The position numbers were made by a program, and so were the translations under genes. The notes under the pieces were generated by a model, which saw nothing but the letters and a program-made list of their open reading frames with translations, had not been told where the DNA came from and searched no databases. From Acanthacorydalis orientalis (Eukaryota > Arthropoda > Insecta > Megaloptera > Corydalidae), in assembly GCA_034766995.1 (NCBI GenBank), contig CM068320.1, forward strand, positions 7,754,501-7,818,500: a DNA stretch of 64,000 nt. The letters run 5' to 3'. This document shows, piece after piece, positions 60,841 to 64,000 of the stretch (position 1 is its first letter; every line of letters starts with the position of its first letter).

Positions 60841-61739
60841 CATATCACCCTATCCACGGATGAGAGACGATTAACGATTGACTGTTGGGTTAAACCCGGC
60901 CGCTTATTTATCTGAAGTAGACACCAAAAAAGTGTATTAGAACACAGGTATAAATATTGGAAAAACCTAGAGGTCTTTAACTTTCAGGTTTCTAGCGAGA
61001 GAGATCTCCATGCACGGCATACACATGGGTGTGCCTTCAGCTTTCAGTGAAAATCAACATGTTGTAAAAGACAGAGGCACCCAATCAGTATAGAAAGTAG
61101 ACCACCAAATACAAACTTAAAGTAACTAAAGAGATGAAGAAAAAAGTCTGATAAATACAAAACCCTACACGACTAATACTGGAAACACCGTTATGTCTTT
61201 AGAAAATGATGGAACTATGAATCATTATTAATAACAACAAATATTGAAATTTATTTTTAAAAATAATATAAAACAAACCACAATTTATCAACTTTTTTCA
61301 AATATTAATTCTACATTTTTTCATTGACATCAACCTTAAAGACATACATAATATCCAAAACGTTTTAGTATTTTTTTCTCACAACACTTTTTCGATAATA
61401 TCTTTTTGGTATCGCTTGCACATTCACCTAACCTTTTTTTATCGCTTGATTCTCGTAAACAACTGATATCATCTACTCTTTTTTATTTACTTCCATTTTA
61501 CCACTCACCAAAACTTTCACAAAACAATACTTATTTGTTGATTTTAACAAAAATCAGTCATTTTTTTAAACGAAATACGACTTTATATTGTAACGAATAT
61601 GTTCTTTATCAACATCATAAAGACATTAAGATTAATTTGTAGCTATAATAGCGATTTTTGAAGAATGCTTATATCGTAACGTTTGAATACTATAAATCAC
61701 GATGGTGATGGTATTAGAAAAATTTTATTTTTGCCTTAT

Positions 61740-61836
<97 letters not shown>

Positions 61837-61880
61837 GCTAGATATATGTACAGATTTGACACACGTATCTTTTAAGAAGT
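60841..61880. other. mixed sequence, no gene seen
   Basis: 60841-61140 has moderate GC (for example ggttaaacccggccgcttat near 60889) and may belong to the remnant before it. From 61150 on it is AT-rich with a TA tract at 61742-61834. No domain recognised. Confidence 0.4.
61742..61834. repeat. (TA)n microsatellite
   Basis: TA dinucleotide tract of about 93 bp with one ATTA break. Confidence 0.95.
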
Positions 61881-62297
61881 TGAAAAAGTGGACACATTTT
61901 GATGGAGCCCATCGGATGTCGCTGACGTAGACAAACGAAAACGGACGAGACCCGATACGATTGTTAACAAGAGACGCTTGACCGTCGGAAGTTCTTTAAT
62001 CTCAGCGCACTCTGGCAGAAATCGTTGACAACGCGGCGAGTACGGACTTACGGATTTGTGTGGATTACGAGGATCGTGCATAGCAGATCGCAGATAAATC
62101 CATGGCGCGGTAACACGAACTGTGTTCCTTGCCTCCAGTTACCGGCTGGCAACCGTATCAACCCGCAACCCACACAAACATACACCCGGCGGAATCTCTT
62201 TGTTTTCTTTGTACGGCTTCCATTGTGTCGGTCGCAATAAGTGGCGATTTTGTTTTCGTTTTTTTTTTGTCTTTTAAACGCGGACTTTGCAGATTAT
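61881..62297 (+). other. GC-rich patch ending at GTAAGT; candidate 5' exon
   Basis: The sequence is CpG-containing and non-repetitive (for example gacaacgcggcgagtacgga near 62027, ccatggcgcggtaacacg near 62100). It ends at GTAAGTG from 62298, a good splice donor, after which the DNA becomes AT-rich. Overlapping frames of 69-109 codons occur on both strands but none shows a domain I recognise, so a non-coding first exon of a plus-strand gene is the favoured reading. It could instead be a fragment of an unknown element. Confidence 0.35.
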
Positions 62298-62579
62298 GTA
62301 AGTGTATTGATTATTTTTTAAGTGTTTTCACAAAGTATACGTTTCCTCAAATAAATATTGAATGCTCTCTTATAAGAATAACAAGCACTTTGTTGCAATG
62401 TATTTGTCTTTCATCTGCATTTATAAAAATTCATTTTTTTTCATATAAATATAAATAAAAATAATAACTATTCATAAGGTAAATGATGATAAATTATAAA
62501 AGAAGTTCGTGCAATACTACTCTTAATACCTTAACTTTATCTTTTCATAAAAGTACAATAAAAAATTAAAAAATAAAAT
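62298..62579. other. AT-rich DNA, possible intron start
   Basis: AT-rich sequence after the donor-like site; nothing else recognised. Confidence 0.4.
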
Positions 62580-63235
62580 AAAAAATGTTTAAAATCATTA
62601 TAAATAATGATATATCATCATTAGCCGCTGTCAATGCACTGCTGGATAAATGCCTCTTCTATAATTTTCCATTTTTTACGATTGAATGCCTCTTTTCTAC
62701 TGATTCTCAATAATGTTTAATTCCCTTATCCTACATGTTCATTGGTTTCTTTCTTGGTCTTTTTATATACTTTAGGTCTCAGTTAATAATTTCTGTTATC
62801 CATCGGTTGTCTTTCCTTTTTGCAAAATACCTCGCCCATTTCTATTTCACACTCTTTACTCTTCTGATTACATCTCTAACTCCTGTCTGTTTTCGTATTC
62901 ATTCTATTCTTTTCCTATCTCTTCTTCTTATTCCTAGCATAGATCTTTCCATACTTCTCTGTGTTTTTTGGAGTCTCTGAATGATTTTGGCGTTAAGCAT
63001 CCTTGATTCGCTACCGTACGTAAAAACTGGTAGTACACATTTATCAAATACTTCTTTCTTCAAACAGAGTGGAAATTTTGATTTAAATATCAAGTCGTTT
63101 CGTCCAAATGGGCTCCATTACATTTTTATTCTTCTGTTTATTTTTTCAATGAATGATCCATCTTTGTTGATATACTGGCCTAGATAGACATACTTCGTAA
63201 CTTCTATTTCTGTTCATTTTACTTCAATTTTCTTC
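62580..63235 (-). pseudogene. RTE-type LINE, 3' end of the reverse-transcriptase ORF
   Basis: Minus strand, from about 63210: EVTKYVYLGQYINKDGSFIE, then INRRIKM near 63100-63140. The clean frame 62899-63093 reads FPLCLKKEVFDKCVLPVFTY, GSESRMLNAKIIQRLQKTQR and SMERSMLGIRRRDRKR. A WARYFAKRKDNRWITEIIN-like block is near 62745-62805. In RTE-clade elements these follow the polymerase domain as the thumb and C-terminal region. The copy is cut at its 5' side at about 63235 where the Jockey-type sequence begins. Its 3' side ends near 62580 after LSSSALTAANDD-like residues. Stops occur in the last third. No other ORF or endonuclease is present. Confidence 0.8.
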
Positions 63236-63605
63236 AGGCAGACAAACCCATTCGTTTCACTGTTGTGCCAGCGTTAAGCGCTTCAAATGTGTTGAGTGCG
63301 AGGTACGAAGACCTATAACTCATAACTATAAACAACACTCGTTCCGTCGACACGTAACAACGATCGAGGAGAGCGGACGGCACTGTTCGAGCTTTTTTTA
63401 TAAAAATATCACACGGAAATGCTCCGGAGGGATCGGCTCGGGGCGCGAGGGAAGCCCGCTGTCCACGACCCACATCCCGAGCCGAGACCAATTCTCGTCA
63501 TGTGAGGTGGAGGTGTTCCCATCATAACGCCAATAGCTTCGACCGCCTGTAGCGGTACCATGGATTGGACGGGTCGTAAACGCCGAAATTGTTGATCAGG
63601 GCGTT
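63236..63605 (-). other. 3' part of a Jockey-type LINE after frameshift
   Basis: GC-rich sequence continuing the minus-strand LINE beyond the stop at 63606. A shifted frame with PDQQFRRLRPVQSMVPLQAV (63490-63600) may be the end of ORF2 or 3' untranslated sequence. It abuts the RTE-type fragment at 63235, and I do not see a poly-A tail (poly-T on this strand) at the join. Confidence 0.5.
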
Positions 63606-64000
63606 CTAGCTTGATGCGGACTGGCCATACAGAGTACGAGCTTGACAACACACAAACTCGCAGAGTGTAGAGATCCGAAGATCGTTATGCAGAGTATCGT
63701 TCCGAACGAAGTAGTGCGCACCCGAAATGACGCGCAGTATCTTGTTATGAAGTACCTGCAATCGTTTGAGTGAGGCGGGCGCGAAAGCCCAGGCTCGAAT
63801 CAGGCTGGTGTAAAGCATGGCTCTACTCCTCAGCGATAATTGCAATCGGTGGTTGAGTAGCGGGTACAGTCTGCCGAACTGTCTTGTCGCCTTGTCTAGT
63901 ACGTTGTCGGCATGGCGTCTAAACGTCACTCGGTTGTCGAGAGTGACGCCGAGGTACCTGGCCTCGGCAATCCACCCGACGATCGTGTCGCGATGTGTAG
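63606..64000 (-). pseudogene. Jockey-type LINE reverse transcriptase, C-terminal part, running off the window
   Basis: The minus-strand frame is open from the window end (64000) to a stop at 63606. It reads ARYLGVTLDNRVTFRRHADN near 63900-63965, then KATRQFGRLYPLLN, LYTSLIRAWAFAPASLKRLQ (63750-63815), VLHNKILRVISGAHYFVRND and TLHNDLRISTLCEF. In Jockey-clade ORF2 proteins this is the region after the polymerase palm (YLGV-LD, then SL-P---YA-P-W, LQ--QNK-LR, WFVRN--LH-DL-I-T--EF). About 8 residues usual between SLIR and the APASLK segment are absent, which suggests a small in-frame deletion. The polymerase and endonuclease lie outside the window, so activity cannot be judged; the stop comes at about the usual place. 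Confidence 0.86.

Noticed and set aside
60841..60910. rRNA-like words (ggttaaacccggcc)
   Set aside because: Too short and without neighbouring rRNA sequence; not supported.

Overview
This is an AT-rich nuclear segment of an arthropod genome, almost certainly an insect. The evidence is the mix of mobile elements: several distinct mariner lineages, a pogo/Tigger-like element, a piggyBac-type TTAA miniature element, a hAT remnant, probable solo LTRs, and RTE-, Jockey- and RNase H-bearing LINE fragments. These sit among very many (TA)n microsatellites. I see no operons, bacterial ribosome-binding sites, tRNA or rRNA genes or CRISPR. I could not recognise one host protein-coding gene; the window looks like intergenic or intronic DNA filled with decayed transposons.

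Layout. 1-12 kb: AT microsatellites, an internally deleted mariner (1965-2792), a strongly palindromic miniature element (4957-5368), a possible 5' exon (7271-7579), a cecropia-type mariner derivative (8499-9060), a probable solo LTR (10460-10770) and a decayed minus-strand mariner (10861-12117). 12.1-13.0 kb: a long hexanucleotide satellite open in three frames. 14-15.5 kb: a decayed plus-strand mariner and a 120-bp hairpin element. 15.6-22.5 kb: mostly featureless AT-rich DNA. 22.6-25.4 kb: a full-length dead mariner inside a TA microsatellite, a hAT C-terminal remnant and a piggyBac-type MITE. 26.5-29.3 kb: a Tc1/mariner-superfamily remnant and a CpG-rich patch ending in a consensus splice donor.

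30.07-31.36 kb holds the best-preserved element, an irritans-type (Himar1-like) mariner. It has perfect 23-bp terminal repeats, TA flanks and a transposase broken by one 4-nt deletion. 31.57-32.73 kb: a Tigger/pogo-like remnant. 32.7-33.3 kb: a tandem pair of possibly Helitron-like units. 35.6-37.8 kb: two decayed mariners. 37.9-41.3 kb: a pair of related segments, one holding a LINE RNase H fragment and the other a mariner.

43.6-49.3 kb: two cecropia-type derivatives, a second solo-LTR copy and a mariner scrap. 52-56.4 kb: a mariner remnant, a possible LINE RT scrap and a mauritiana-type mariner that has lost its catalytic core. 58-62.3 kb: possible regulatory DNA, an unexplained coding-like stretch and a GC-rich patch ending in GTAAGT. 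62.6-64 kb: the 3' end of an RTE-type LINE abutting the 3' end of a Jockey-type LINE that runs off the window.

Functionally, no set of genes works together here. Most coding signals are fragments of selfish elements. The likeliest host signals are three candidate 5' exon/promoter patches (7.3-7.6, 28.7-29.25 and 61.9-62.3 kb), all inferred to point to the plus strand. Family names come from recognising translated motifs and terminal repeats, not from a database search.
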